Shown here piece after piece: positions 6,662-15,351 of a DNA stretch of 64,000 nucleotides (its first letter is position 1; each line of letters begins with the position of its first letter). Made by a program: the position numbers and the translations under genes. The stretch spans positions 1 through 64,000 of the forward strand of contig CAZVYX010000023.1 in NCBI GenBank assembly GCA_964631725.1. Reading direction: 5' to 3'. The notes under the pieces were generated by a model. That model was not told the DNA's origin and ran no database searches. It saw only the letters and a list, made by a program, of their open reading frames with translations. The DNA is from GCA-2731375 sp964631725 (GTDB taxonomy: Bacteria; Pseudomonadota; Alphaproteobacteria; GCA-2731375).

Positions 6662-8980
6662 ATGCCAAGCATCCTGAACGGGATCACCATACTCGACCTG
6701 AGCACGGGCCCCGCCGCGGCGCTGTCGACCATGATGTTGAGCGATCAGGGCGCCCGGGTCATTCGCGTAATGGGGCCGGATGAGCCTTTGTTCCGTGACG
6801 GCGGCTTCATCATTTGGGATCGTGGCAAGGAATGCGTCGCGCTGGATCTGGATCAGGCAGTGGGCGAGACGCCGGAGGCCGCCAGATTTCAGGAACTGGT
6901 GGCGGGCGCTGATGTGCTGGTCGAGGATTTCGCGCCAAGTTCGGAACGGCAGGCGCTGATCGCACCGGAACGGTTGGAAGGGATAAATTCCCGCCTTATC
7001 AGCTGTTCCATTACCGCCTATGGCAAACGGGGCGCGCTGAAGGATGAACCGCCGATCGAGGATCTGGTCCTGGCCCGCATGGGCGTCCTGGGCGGCCTGC
7101 CGGGCTTCCGCCCCGCACCGGTGCATCTGGTGCATCCCCTGCCCACGGTCGGCGCCTCGATCCTGGCCTGTCTTGGTATTGCCGCCGCCCTGCTGACACG
7201 GGAAGATACCGGGCGTGGGCGCAGCGTCGAAACCTCGTTGATGGCGGGGGCGCTGCTGTATCACCCGAAGGTCATCGGCGAACGGCTCGACCGTCATGTT
7301 TTCCAGACCCACCCCTCGGGCAGCGCACCGTTCTACAGCGTCTATGAATGCGGCGATGGCAATTGGGTGCAATTGGGCTGTGTCCATGTGGGTTTCATCG
7401 CCACCGCCGCCAAGCTCATGGGCATCGGCGATCTGGTGGCCGAGCCGCGCTTCAACGGTGGCGGCGCCCCGGCGACGCCGGAGGATGACGCGGAACTGCG
7501 CGGCGTTCTGACCCAGGTCATCGCCACCAAACCGTTGGCGGAATGGGTCGAGGCCTTCGAGGCCGCCGACGTACCCTTCGCCCCCGCCCGCCAGACCGAA
7601 GACGGCATGACCGATCCCCAGGTGATCCACAACGAAATGGTGCAGACCCTGGAGGATCCCGACCGTGGCCCGGTGGTTCAGATGGGCGTGCCTCTGGTAT
7701 TCAGCGAAACGCCGGGCCAGATACAGGGTCCCAGGGCAGTGGCGGCGAAGGACGACGGTGTCTCTCTGGACGCCATCAAGGCCGATACGCCTCCGGCGGA
7801 CGGACCGGACCCTCTGCCGTTGGCCGGTGTCCGTATTCTGGAAATCACCAATCTGATCGCGGGGCCGACCGGTGGCCGCCTGCTGGCCGATTTGGGCGCC
7901 GATGTGATCAAGTTCGAGCCCCTGGGCGGCGATCTTTCCCGGCCTATTGGACGGACATACTTCTACAATTTGAACTTCAACAAACGTTCGGTCTCGGTGA
8001 ATACCAGCACCGACGCGGGCAAGGAGATCGTTCAACGTATCGCGGCATCATCCGATGCCCTTTTGGCCAATTTGCGGCCCGGCGCCACCGAACGCATGGG
8101 CATCGGCCCGGCCATCAACCCGCAATTGATCGAAACCCATCTGACCGGCTACGGCCGCACGGGGCCTTATGCGCACCGGCCGGGCATCGACCCGCTGGCC
8201 CAGGCCATGATGGGCATGTCCTGGGCCCAGGGCGGCCCGGAAAATCAACCGGTCTTCCCCGCGCAACTGGCGCCGACCGACTATACCACCGGCGCCCTGG
8301 GCGCCTGGGGCACGGTGCTGGCGCTCTATGCCCGCAAGCGTCATGGCATTGTGCAGCGGGTGGACAGCAACCTCCTAAACGGCGCGGTCTTGTTGAGTTC
8401 CGCTTGGTTCTCAAGCTACCGCGGCCGCCCGGTGCGCCCGCTTGCCGACAAGGATCAGTACGGTTTGAACCCGTTCCACCGCCTGTTCCGCCTGGCCGAT
8501 GGCTGGGTCTATGTGGCCGCCGATACCGAAGCGCAGCGCCGCGCGCTTTGCCGGATTGCCGGCCGGGATGAGGGGGATGCAACCCAACCTGATCCGGAAA
8601 ATGACCAGCACCCGAACCAGACACCCCTGGCCCAGGCGCTGGCGGAGGCATTCGCCGGGCGTGGCCTGGTGGAACTGCGGGCCGAACTGCAGGGCGCCGG
8701 CATCCCCTCGGCCGAGGCGCAGTCGGGCGATAGCGAGCTTTATCTGGACGACCCGCATACGCATGCAAACGGCATGGCCGCAAGCGTGCAACATCCCGTT
8801 GTTGGTGATCTGTCCGTCGCCTGTCAGTATATTCACCTGGGCAACACGCTGGTCTGCGATTGGAAGCCGACGCCCCTTTTGGGTGAACATTCCGATGACG
8901 CCTTGCGGGAAGTCGGCTACGGCGACGCTGAAATTGAGGACCTGCACAATGCCGGGGTGGTCAAAAAGGAAACTCCCTAA
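6662..8980 (+). CDS. Tandem-fused CaiB/BaiF family III CoA-transferase
   Basis: Two type III CoA-transferase units are joined in one 772-residue chain: unit 1 about residues 1-370, unit 2 from about 386 (LPLAGVRILEITNLIAGPTGG). Family members normally have about 400 residues and work as interlocked dimers using a catalytic Asp near position 169. In unit 2 the motif APTDYTTGA supplies this Asp (D540). In unit 1 the aligned segment HPLPTVGAS has Leu160 instead, so unit 1 probably does not form the acyl-aspartyl intermediate. A fused pseudo-heterodimer with one active site is the simplest reading. The gene stands before two small membrane protein genes and a second, single-unit CoA-transferase. 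Substrate unknown. Confidence 0.88.
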   Translation: MPSILNGITILDLSTGPAAALSTMMLSDQGARVIRVMGPDEPLFRDGGFIIWDRGKECVALDLDQAVGETPEAARFQELVAGADVLVEDFAPSSERQALIAPERLEGINSRLISCSITAYGKRGALKDEPPIEDLVLARMGVLGGLPGFRPAPVHLVHPLPTVGASILACLGIAAALLTREDTGRGRSVETSLMAGALLYHPKVIGERLDRHVFQTHPSGSAPFYSVYECGDGNWVQLGCVHVGFIATAAKLMGIGDLVAEPRFNGGGAPATPEDDAELRGVLTQVIATKPLAEWVEAFEAADVPFAPARQTEDGMTDPQVIHNEMVQTLEDPDRGPVVQMGVPLVFSETPGQIQGPRAVAAKDDGVSLDAIKADTPPADGPDPLPLAGVRILEITNLIAGPTGGRLLADLGADVIKFEPLGGDLSRPIGRTYFYNLNFNKRSVSVNTSTDAGKEIVQRIAASSDALLANLRPGATERMGIGPAINPQLIETHLTGYGRTGPYAHRPGIDPLAQAMMGMSWAQGGPENQPVFPAQLAPTDYTTGALGAWGTVLALYARKRHGIVQRVDSNLLNGAVLLSSAWFSSYRGRPVRPLADKDQYGLNPFHRLFRLADGWVYVAADTEAQRRALCRIAGRDEGDATQPDPENDQHPNQTPLAQALAEAFAGRGLVELRAELQGAGIPSAEAQSGDSELYLDDPHTHANGMAASVQHPVVGDLSVACQYIHLGNTLVCDWKPTPLLGEHSDDALREVGYGDAEIEDLHNAGVVKKETP

Positions 8981-8986
8981 TTAGTG

Positions 8987-9811
8987 ATGGCAGATGATCC
9001 GCAAAAATGGGATGTGCCCGACGAGATGGCGCCAAGTGCCGGGAAACCGCCGGCCAAGAGCTTCGATGTAGCGGATCTGGAGATCACCGACGTACTGGAA
9101 TTCCTGTCGAAAGGGCTGCGTGATTTCCGGCGGGCGCCGGTCTATGGCTTGGTATTCGGCGGCATCTATGGCGTGGGCGGCTGGCTGCTGGTGGCCTTAA
9201 TGCTGCAGTTGAACCTGCCTTATCTGGCCTACCCCCTGGCCGCCGGCTTCGCCATCATCGCGCCGTTCATTGCCTGCGCCTTCTATTGCGTCAGCGACTG
9301 TCTGGAGCGGGAGGCTGAACTGAGCTGGGGCCGGATCATCACCTCGTTGCGCCAGGCGGCGAACCAGGAAATGACCTGGATGGCCCTGGTGACGTTTTTC
9401 ACATTGTTTATCTGGATGGATATCGCGGCCTTTTTGTTCTTTGGCTTTTTCGGCCTGACGTCCATGACCTTCGGCGAACTGGTCAACGAAATTCTGACAA
9501 CGCCAAAGGGCCTGCTGTTTCTATTTATCGGCAACAGCGCCGGCGCGGTCATCGCCTTGGCCGTGTTTTCCTTTTCCGTCACCTCGTTCCCGATGCTGTA
9601 TCACCGCGACGTCGATTTCATTACAGCGATGATCACCTCCGTCCGCGTCGTGCGTAAGAATCCCCGATCCATGGTTTTCTGGGCCGCATTGATTGCATGC
9701 ATGGTCGGAATATCACTGCTTTCGGGCTTCTTCGGCCTGTTCGTGGTTTTGCCGGTTTTGGGTCACGCCTCCTGGCACCTGTATCGGCGGGCGGTGCAGC
9801 CAAAAACATGA
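8987..9811 (+). CDS. DUF2189-type integral membrane protein
   Basis: A protein of about 274 residues with six hydrophobic segments and the pattern FLSKGLRDFRRAP before the first helix, typical of the DUF2189 family, which is often annotated as cytochrome c oxidase subunit I-like without evidence. ATG at 8987 and GTG at 8984 are alternative adjacent starts. The stop overlaps the next start in an ATGA arrangement, indicating translational coupling with the 93-residue gene that follows. Function not established. Confidence 0.7.
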   Translation: MADDPQKWDVPDEMAPSAGKPPAKSFDVADLEITDVLEFLSKGLRDFRRAPVYGLVFGGIYGVGGWLLVALMLQLNLPYLAYPLAAGFAIIAPFIACAFYCVSDCLEREAELSWGRIITSLRQAANQEMTWMALVTFFTLFIWMDIAAFLFFGFFGLTSMTFGELVNEILTTPKGLLFLFIGNSAGAVIALAVFSFSVTSFPMLYHRDVDFITAMITSVRVVRKNPRSMVFWAALIACMVGISLLSGFFGLFVVLPVLGHASWHLYRRAVQPKT

Positions 9812-10089
9812 AACAGATTAGCCTGATCAACGCCGTCTTCGTGGCCGCCGCCATTCTTCTGGCCGCGCATTCGTTTCACAACGAATATGGGGAGTTGCCC
9901 CTGGCCAGCCGGTGGATCAGAACCGTGGTCTATGGCCTGGGGCCGTGGCTGTGCGCCTTTGCCTTCGCGGGGGCGAAAATGTGCTTCCAGATATTGTTGC
10001 GCAAGGAACGAGTCGGGTTTCGCAACACCTTCACCTGGGTAACCGGCGTGGTAATCGGATTGATGATCTTTACGAAAATCATCGCCTGA
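9808..10089 (+). CDS. Small membrane protein (93 aa)
   Basis: Starts at ATG 9808, inside the stop codon of the preceding gene. The product MKQISLINAVFVAAA has three predicted membrane helices and no recognised motif. Coupling to the DUF2189 gene suggests that the two proteins work together. I do not recognise a family. Confidence 0.65.
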   Translation: MKQISLINAVFVAAAILLAAHSFHNEYGELPLASRWIRTVVYGLGPWLCAFAFAGAKMCFQILLRKERVGFRNTFTWVTGVVIGLMIFTKIIA

Positions 10090-10164
10090 GACCTTGCCTG
10101 ATCTCAACCTTGCCGTATTATCCGGACGCAAATTAATTTCTGCGTATCAAAGAGGCCTATTTCG

Positions 10165-11361
10165 ATGAGTGGACCACTGGAAGGTATCCGGGTTCTGGAT
10201 ATCGCAACTATTCTCGCAGCCCCCCTGGCCGGTACCCTGATGGCGGATTTCGGCGCCGATGTGGTGAAGGCGGAATTGCCCGGCACCGGCGACGGCCTGC
10301 GCAACTTCCCGCCCTTCAAGGATGGCAAGTCGGTGTGGTGGAAGGCCGCCAACCGCAACAAGAAATTTATCACCCTGGATCTGCGCAAGGCCGAGGGCGC
10401 GGAGCTGTTTCTCAAAATGCTCCCGAAGTTTGATGTTTTGTTGGAAAACTTCCGTACCGGCACCCTGGCGAAATGGGGCCTCGACAAGGAAACCTTGTGG
10501 CGGGCCAATCCGAACCTGATCATCCTGCGCGCCACGGCATTCGGGCAGACGGGACCTTATGCCACCAAGCCCGGGTTTGCCCGTATTTTCGAGGCGATGT
10601 CGGGGTTGGCCTACATTACCGGCGACCCCGACCGCTCGCCCATGCATAACGGCTACCCCATTGGCGATTCAATCGGCGGTCTGACCGCTTGCAACGCCGT
10701 TCTGATGTCTTTGCTGGGTCGGGCCAGGGGCACCGTCAAGGGCGGTGAAGAGATCGATCTGTCCCTGACCGAGGCGACATACCGGCTGCTCGATTCCATG
10801 ACCATCCAGTACGACCAGTTGGGTGAGGAGCCGCAGCGTACCGGCAACGCCTCGCACTATTCGGCACCGGCGAATGTCTTCCGCACCTCGGACGACCAGT
10901 ACGTCTCGCTTTCAGGCAGCACCCAGGCGACCTTTGTCGGCAATGCCAAGGCCATTGGCCGCCCTGATTTGCTGGAAGATCCCAAATTCGACACCAATCA
11001 GAGCCGTTTCGCGAACCGCGAAGAGATCAACACCATGTTCGCCGACTGGTTCGCTTCCCATACCCAGCCGGAAGCAATTGAGGCGTTCGAGCGGGAACAG
11101 GGCACTCTGGCGCCGATCTATTCCGTCGCCCAGGTGTTCGAGGATCCGCAATTTGCCGCCCGCGAGGCCATTGTCACGGTTCAAGACGATGATTTCGGCG
11201 AGGTACGCCTGCAGGCCGTGGTGCCGAAACTGGCCAACAACCCCGGCAAGGTGCGCCATACGGCCCGGTCCCTGGGCGCCGACAACGCAGCCACCTACAA
11301 GGAGTTCCTCGATCTGGACGAGGCTGATCTGGCCACCTTGAAGGAAAAGGGCATTATTTAG
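10165..11361 (+). CDS. CaiB/BaiF family III CoA-transferase
   Basis: A 398-residue single-unit CoA-transferase moving CoA between carboxylic acids through an acyl-aspartyl intermediate. The N-terminus LEGIRVLDIATILAAPLAG is the classic family signature, and GYPIGDSIGG provides the catalytic Asp at residue 168, the expected place. Compared with the fused gene at 6662 it is a complete, ordinary member. TAG at 11359-11361 is followed by a GAGC tract resembling the palindromic elements elsewhere in the window. The substrate could be a formyl, oxalyl, 2-hydroxyacyl or carnitine-like acyl group; the sequence does not decide. Confidence 0.9.
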   Translation: MSGPLEGIRVLDIATILAAPLAGTLMADFGADVVKAELPGTGDGLRNFPPFKDGKSVWWKAANRNKKFITLDLRKAEGAELFLKMLPKFDVLLENFRTGTLAKWGLDKETLWRANPNLIILRATAFGQTGPYATKPGFARIFEAMSGLAYITGDPDRSPMHNGYPIGDSIGGLTACNAVLMSLLGRARGTVKGGEEIDLSLTEATYRLLDSMTIQYDQLGEEPQRTGNASHYSAPANVFRTSDDQYVSLSGSTQATFVGNAKAIGRPDLLEDPKFDTNQSRFANREEINTMFADWFASHTQPEAIEAFEREQGTLAPIYSVAQVFEDPQFAAREAIVTVQDDDFGEVRLQAVVPKLANNPGKVRHTARSLGADNAATYKEFLDLDEADLATLKEKGII

Positions 11362-11434
11362 AGCTTCCGGCGCATTCCCGCGAGAGCGGAAATCGAAATG
11401 TCCTGCCGTCTGCTCTGAATTCCCGCTTTTGCGG
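11359..11434. repeat. Degenerate TAGAGC element and small hairpin between convergent genes
   Basis: TAGAGC (11359-11364) contains the stop codon of the CoA-transferase and is matched loosely by GCTCTGA (11412-11418). Inside, TTCCG (11365-11369) pairs with CGGAA (11387-11391). A short CCGC-TTTT-GCGG hairpin follows at 11423-11434. It looks like a decayed relative of the palindromes at 324 and 49708, and fills most of the gap to the convergent iorB-like gene. Confidence 0.35.
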
Positions 11435-11443
11435 CGGTGGCGC

Positions 11444-13558
11444 CTATTGCAGCGCGGCCATGATCCGTTCCCGTGATAACGGCATGTCAAGGATGCGGAT
11501 GCCAAGGGCGTGGGCCACGCCATTGCCTATGGCCGCCGCCGTCGGCGCGACGGAGCATTCGCCGACGCCAAGCGAGGGCTGGTCCGGCTGGTTCAACACC
11601 GCCGCATCAATCTCGGGAATATCGCTGAATTTCAGAATGGGATAGCTGTCCCAATCCAGTGAAGTAACGCCCTGGCCGGCCATGGTCACTTGCTCCTTCA
11701 GGGTCCAGGAAGCGCCCTGGATCGCACCGCCTTCGAGCTGGTTGCATATGCCATCAGGGTTGATCACCAGGCCGGCGTCGGCCACCACCCAGATATGTTC
11801 CAGGTGCACGGCCTCCTCGACCCGCAGGGAGACGGCGACGGCGGCATATGCCGCCGTGTTCTTGTAGCGGGAAAAGGCCAGGCCCAGGCCCCTCCCGCCG
11901 CCGCCCTCGCCCCGCTGGGCCCAATTAGCCCGTTCGGCGACCGCTGTCAGCACATCGCGGGCACGGGGATCCGACAACAGGGACAGGCGGTAATTCAGCG
12001 GGTCGTCGCCAGCGCGGCCGGCCAGATCATCCATCATGGCCTCAAGCGCGAAGATATTCGTCAGCCCGCCCAAGGTGCGCAGGGCGGAGGTACGCACGGG
12101 CGGCGCCTTGGTCAAATGATGCAGAATGCGGCTATTGGGGATGTCGTAATAGGGCTTGGCATTGCGGGTGCCGCCGCCGCCGCGCGCTTCCTCGGGATCG
12201 GTCGGTGGGAGGACCGGCGGTGGATTGGGCAAGGCATCCGATGCCAAGAGACGCCCGGCACCCGCCAGGGGCCGTTGCACATGCGTCGGGCTCCAGATCT
12301 CCGCCGTCCAGTCCATGGGCCGGCCCGCGTCGTCTATGCGGACGCGAAGGTCCGTCAACATCGCCGGCCCGAAAGGTTCGAAACCGAATTCCTCCTCCCG
12401 CCGCCATTGCAAACGGATGCATTGGCCGGGCCTGTGCAGGGCGACGATAGCCGCATCCAGGGCCGCGTCATCGGCGCCGTTGTGGCCATAGCAGCCTGCA
12501 CCCGGCAGATGCTTGGCGGTGACGGACGTCTCGGGCAGATCCAGAACGTCGGCGATATTCTTGGCCAGGGGGTGCATGCCCTGGCCATGGGACCAAACAG
12601 CTAGATGGCCATCGGAAAATCGCGCCAAGGCGCAGGACGGGGCCATGGAAGCATGCGCCACATAGGGCCGGGAGAAGGTCGCCTGGACGACCTCCGCTGC
12701 CTGATCGGCGTTTTCGGAGACGCCATGATGGAAGTCGATGGCGGGCTGGTCCCGCAGCCAGGCGGCCTCCTGCTGCTCCGGCGCGATATCAGCTGCGTTG
12801 TCCCATTGCGCATGCAAAGGCGCGGCCTGCGCGGCGGCCTCCACAGTGGCCTCGTCAGAGCCAATAAACGCCACGAAGTTTGCCAGGCGCAGAATGTCGA
12901 TCGCCTCCCCGGCGACACGGCGGATCGCCGCGTCATCCAGGTTCCGTAGCACCGCCGCCTGCCCCGGTTGACGCAGGGTCCGGGCATGCAGCACCTGCCC
13001 ATCCCGCGGCAGCCAGTCATGAATAAAGCCGCTGCCCGTCAGCTTGCCGGGCAGATCCCGGCGGGGGACGCTCTGACCAACAATGCGGTAATCGGCAACG
13101 GGCTTCGGTGTGCCGGCGCCGCTGGGCGGCTGGGACCAATCCACCTCCGCCGCCACATCCCAATAAGACAGAGCGGATGGATCACCATCGACGGCAAAGA
13201 CGCCCTCCGTCACCGACAACTGCTCCACGGCGCAATTCAGGCGCAGGGCGGCGCGCTGGCTCAGCAACAGCCGCGCCTCGGCACAGACGGAGCGGATTGA
13301 AGCACCCGAATCCATAATCGACAGACTGGACGAGGTGTAGCGTTCATTGGGCGCCTCGTCCGAATGGCCGGACAGCATGACGATACGCGCCAAGGGCACA
13401 TCAAGCTCTTCCGCCGCGATTTGCGACAGGGCGGTCACCACGCCCTGGCCGATTTCCACCTTGCCCGTGGCCACGCGCACGGTTTCGTCGCCTTGGAATC
13501 TTAGCCAGGTGTCAAACCGCGGGTTGATAACCAGATTGCCAGGCAGTTGGTCAGCCAT
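11444..13558 (-). CDS. Molybdopterin-binding hydroxylase large subunit (IorB-like)
   Basis: The 704-residue large subunit of a xanthine-oxidase-family hydroxylase of the isoquinoline 1-oxidoreductase/aldehyde oxidase type. Visible hallmarks are GKVEIGQGVVTALSQIAAEELDV near the N-terminus, two molybdopterin-binding domains, and the C-terminal GVGECSVAP motif that carries the catalytic Glu. The start at 13558 has GGAGGG upstream and lies two bases after the stop of the 2Fe-2S subunit gene. No twin-arginine signal is present, so the enzyme is probably cytoplasmic, unlike many IorB proteins. No FAD subunit or XdhC-like maturation gene is adjacent. It hydroxylates an N-heterocycle or aldehyde; the substrate is unknown. 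Confidence 0.88.
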   Translation of the reverse strand: MADQLPGNLVINPRFDTWLRFQGDETVRVATGKVEIGQGVVTALSQIAAEELDVPLARIVMLSGHSDEAPNERYTSSSLSIMDSGASIRSVCAEARLLLSQRAALRLNCAVEQLSVTEGVFAVDGDPSALSYWDVAAEVDWSQPPSGAGTPKPVADYRIVGQSVPRRDLPGKLTGSGFIHDWLPRDGQVLHARTLRQPGQAAVLRNLDDAAIRRVAGEAIDILRLANFVAFIGSDEATVEAAAQAAPLHAQWDNAADIAPEQQEAAWLRDQPAIDFHHGVSENADQAAEVVQATFSRPYVAHASMAPSCALARFSDGHLAVWSHGQGMHPLAKNIADVLDLPETSVTAKHLPGAGCYGHNGADDAALDAAIVALHRPGQCIRLQWRREEEFGFEPFGPAMLTDLRVRIDDAGRPMDWTAEIWSPTHVQRPLAGAGRLLASDALPNPPPVLPPTDPEEARGGGGTRNAKPYYDIPNSRILHHLTKAPPVRTSALRTLGGLTNIFALEAMMDDLAGRAGDDPLNYRLSLLSDPRARDVLTAVAERANWAQRGEGGGGRGLGLAFSRYKNTAAYAAVAVSLRVEEAVHLEHIWVVADAGLVINPDGICNQLEGGAIQGASWTLKEQVTMAGQGVTSLDWDSYPILKFSDIPEIDAAVLNQPDQPSLGVGECSVAPTAAAIGNGVAHALGIRILDMPLSRERIMAALQ

Positions 13559-13560
13559 GA

Positions 13561-14040
13561 CTAACCCTCCCCCCGCAACACCGCCGCCGCACGGGTGATG
13601 GCCCGAATGATGCGGGTATGGGCCCCGCAACGGCACAAATGGCCGTCCAGGGCGGCGACGATATCGGCGCGGCTGGGATCGGGATTGCGGTCCAGCAACG
13701 CCTTGGCGCTGATCAGAATGCCGGACAGGCAATAGCCACACTGCCCCGCCTGTTCATCCACGAAAGCTTGTTGCAGGGGATGAAGACTGTCCTCGGCGCC
13801 CAAGCCCTCGACCGTTTGCACCGACCGGCCGGCGACCGAATCCATGGCCCTGCCGCAGGCATGGGCCGGCTCGCCATCGATCAACACCATGCAACTGCCG
13901 CATTGCTCCAGGCCGCAGCCGTACCGTGTGCCGGTCAAGCCAAGTTCATTGCGCAACGCATAGATCAATGGCAGGGAGGCTTCCGCCTCGATCCGCCTAA
14001 GCGCGCCATTGACGGTGATTTCAAAGACCTGCGCCACCAT
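13561..14040 (-). CDS. (2Fe-2S) small subunit of molybdenum hydroxylase (IorA-like)
   Basis: A 159-residue iron-sulfur subunit. The plant-ferredoxin-type cluster ligands are CGLEQCGSC with a later C, and the second cluster uses QCGYC and HLCRCG. It transfers electrons from the molybdenum subunit encoded immediately downstream. ATG at 14040 has GAGGAGG seven bases upstream. Overall length and the four-cysteine pairs are standard for the family, so the subunit looks functional. Confidence 0.93.
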   Translation of the reverse strand: MVAQVFEITVNGALRRIEAEASLPLIYALRNELGLTGTRYGCGLEQCGSCMVLIDGEPAHACGRAMDSVAGRSVQTVEGLGAEDSLHPLQQAFVDEQAGQCGYCLSGILISAKALLDRNPDPSRADIVAALDGHLCRCGAHTRIIRAITRAAAVLRGEG

Positions 14041-14053
14041 TATCCGCCTCCTC

Positions 14054-15265
14054 TCAGCCTCTTCTCTGGCGCCGGCCAGCCAAGGCCAGAACGGCACCCA
14101 CGACTGTCAGCACCGCGATCAACGGGCCGAACTCGGCAAAGCCGCCCGATGCCAGAATCCACCCCCCTAACGATGCCGCCGCCAGCCAGCCGGCCGACGC
14201 CACCGTGCTGTTCAACCCCATGACCGTGCCGCGCACCTCCGCCGGCACATCCGCCAAGGCCGCCATCAACGACGGCCGCGCAAGCGCATTGCAGAACATA
14301 TAGGCAAAGCCCAGGACGGACGATGCCACGACACCGGCTTGCCAGCCAAATAATAGCAGCGCCACCGCGCCGGAGGCCAACAGCGCCAAAGCGAACGTCA
14401 GCATGCGATTGTGCAGACGGTCGCCCAGTTGCCCACCGCCAATGGTGCCGAGAATATTGCCCAGGGCGAAAACCGCCAAGGGTATGGCCAGGACTTCAAG
14501 AGACAGATCATAGGTCTGCAGCATGAAGGTGGCGAAATAGACCGCCGCCAGCCCGAAACAGACCCTTTCGGCGACGATACTGCACAGCACCCGGATGACA
14601 TGGCCCGACAGGGCCGTGCGCAGGGACGGGCTGGGCCCGGAGGCAACGCTTTTGCTGATCGAGGCCATGGATGTCGTGGTGGCGAACATCGCCACCGCCG
14701 ATATCAACGACATCGCCGCCACGCACAGATTTACGCCGCGCCAGCCGACGGAGGCGCCAATCCACGAGGCCAAGGGAACACCGATCAACAGGGTCATGGA
14801 TTGCCCGGCCATGACCCAGCCAAGGGCGCGGCCGCGCTGGCGGTCAACCACGCGGCTGGCGACCTCCGCCATGCTGACGCCGGTGAACAGGCCGCAAAAA
14901 AAGCCCCCAAGGGTCGACCAGATGGCGACGCTCAAGAAACTATCGCCATAGGCCACCGCCACCAGGGCCAGGGCCAGGGCAATGGGGGATCCAATCAGAA
15001 AAGGCCGCCGCCCGATGCGGTCCGAACCGACCCCCGCCACGAACGATGCCGCGCCCCAGGCGATGGACGTCAGGCCGAAAAGATTGGCGACGGCGGCCAA
15101 ATCGACATCCAGGTCCCGTGCCATGTGAACCAGAAACGGCGCCCGGGTGGAGCCGCTGGCGGTGATGGCAAAGGTTGCCAGGCATGTCGCCGCGATCAGT
15201 ACCCAGGGCATGGGCGGATGCGATTGGGGGCCATCGCCAGGGCGCGCCGAATTCGAGATCGTCAT
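14054..15265 (-). CDS. MFS transporter, first gene of the molybdenum hydroxylase operon
   Basis: About 403 residues with twelve hydrophobic segments and the MFS loop motif GSDRIGRRPFLIG between helices 2 and 3. The frame opens at 15295, but ATG 15265 has AGGGG eight bases upstream and is preferred. The gene ends 13 bases before iorA-like, so the three genes form an operon. Uptake of the aromatic or heterocyclic substrate of the hydroxylase is a reasonable inference from this arrangement; export is also possible. Confidence 0.8.
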   Translation of the reverse strand: MTISNSARPGDGPQSHPPMPWVLIAATCLATFAITASGSTRAPFLVHMARDLDVDLAAVANLFGLTSIAWGAASFVAGVGSDRIGRRPFLIGSPIALALALVAVAYGDSFLSVAIWSTLGGFFCGLFTGVSMAEVASRVVDRQRGRALGWVMAGQSMTLLIGVPLASWIGASVGWRGVNLCVAAMSLISAVAMFATTTSMASISKSVASGPSPSLRTALSGHVIRVLCSIVAERVCFGLAAVYFATFMLQTYDLSLEVLAIPLAVFALGNILGTIGGGQLGDRLHNRMLTFALALLASGAVALLLFGWQAGVVASSVLGFAYMFCNALARPSLMAALADVPAEVRGTVMGLNSTVASAGWLAAASLGGWILASGGFAEFGPLIAVLTVVGAVLALAGRRQRRG

Positions 15266-15351
15266 GTAAGGCGCCCCTGATGGGTGGATTTGCATGATGC
15301 ATAAGAATCCCCGAAGTCCAGTCTAGCGGCGATTGGCAACGACCGCCATGG

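Noticed and set aside
8115..8783. Long minus-strand open frame inside the fused CoA-transferase gene
   Set aside because: It is an antisense frame of high-GC coding DNA with Pro/Arg-rich composition and no family features.
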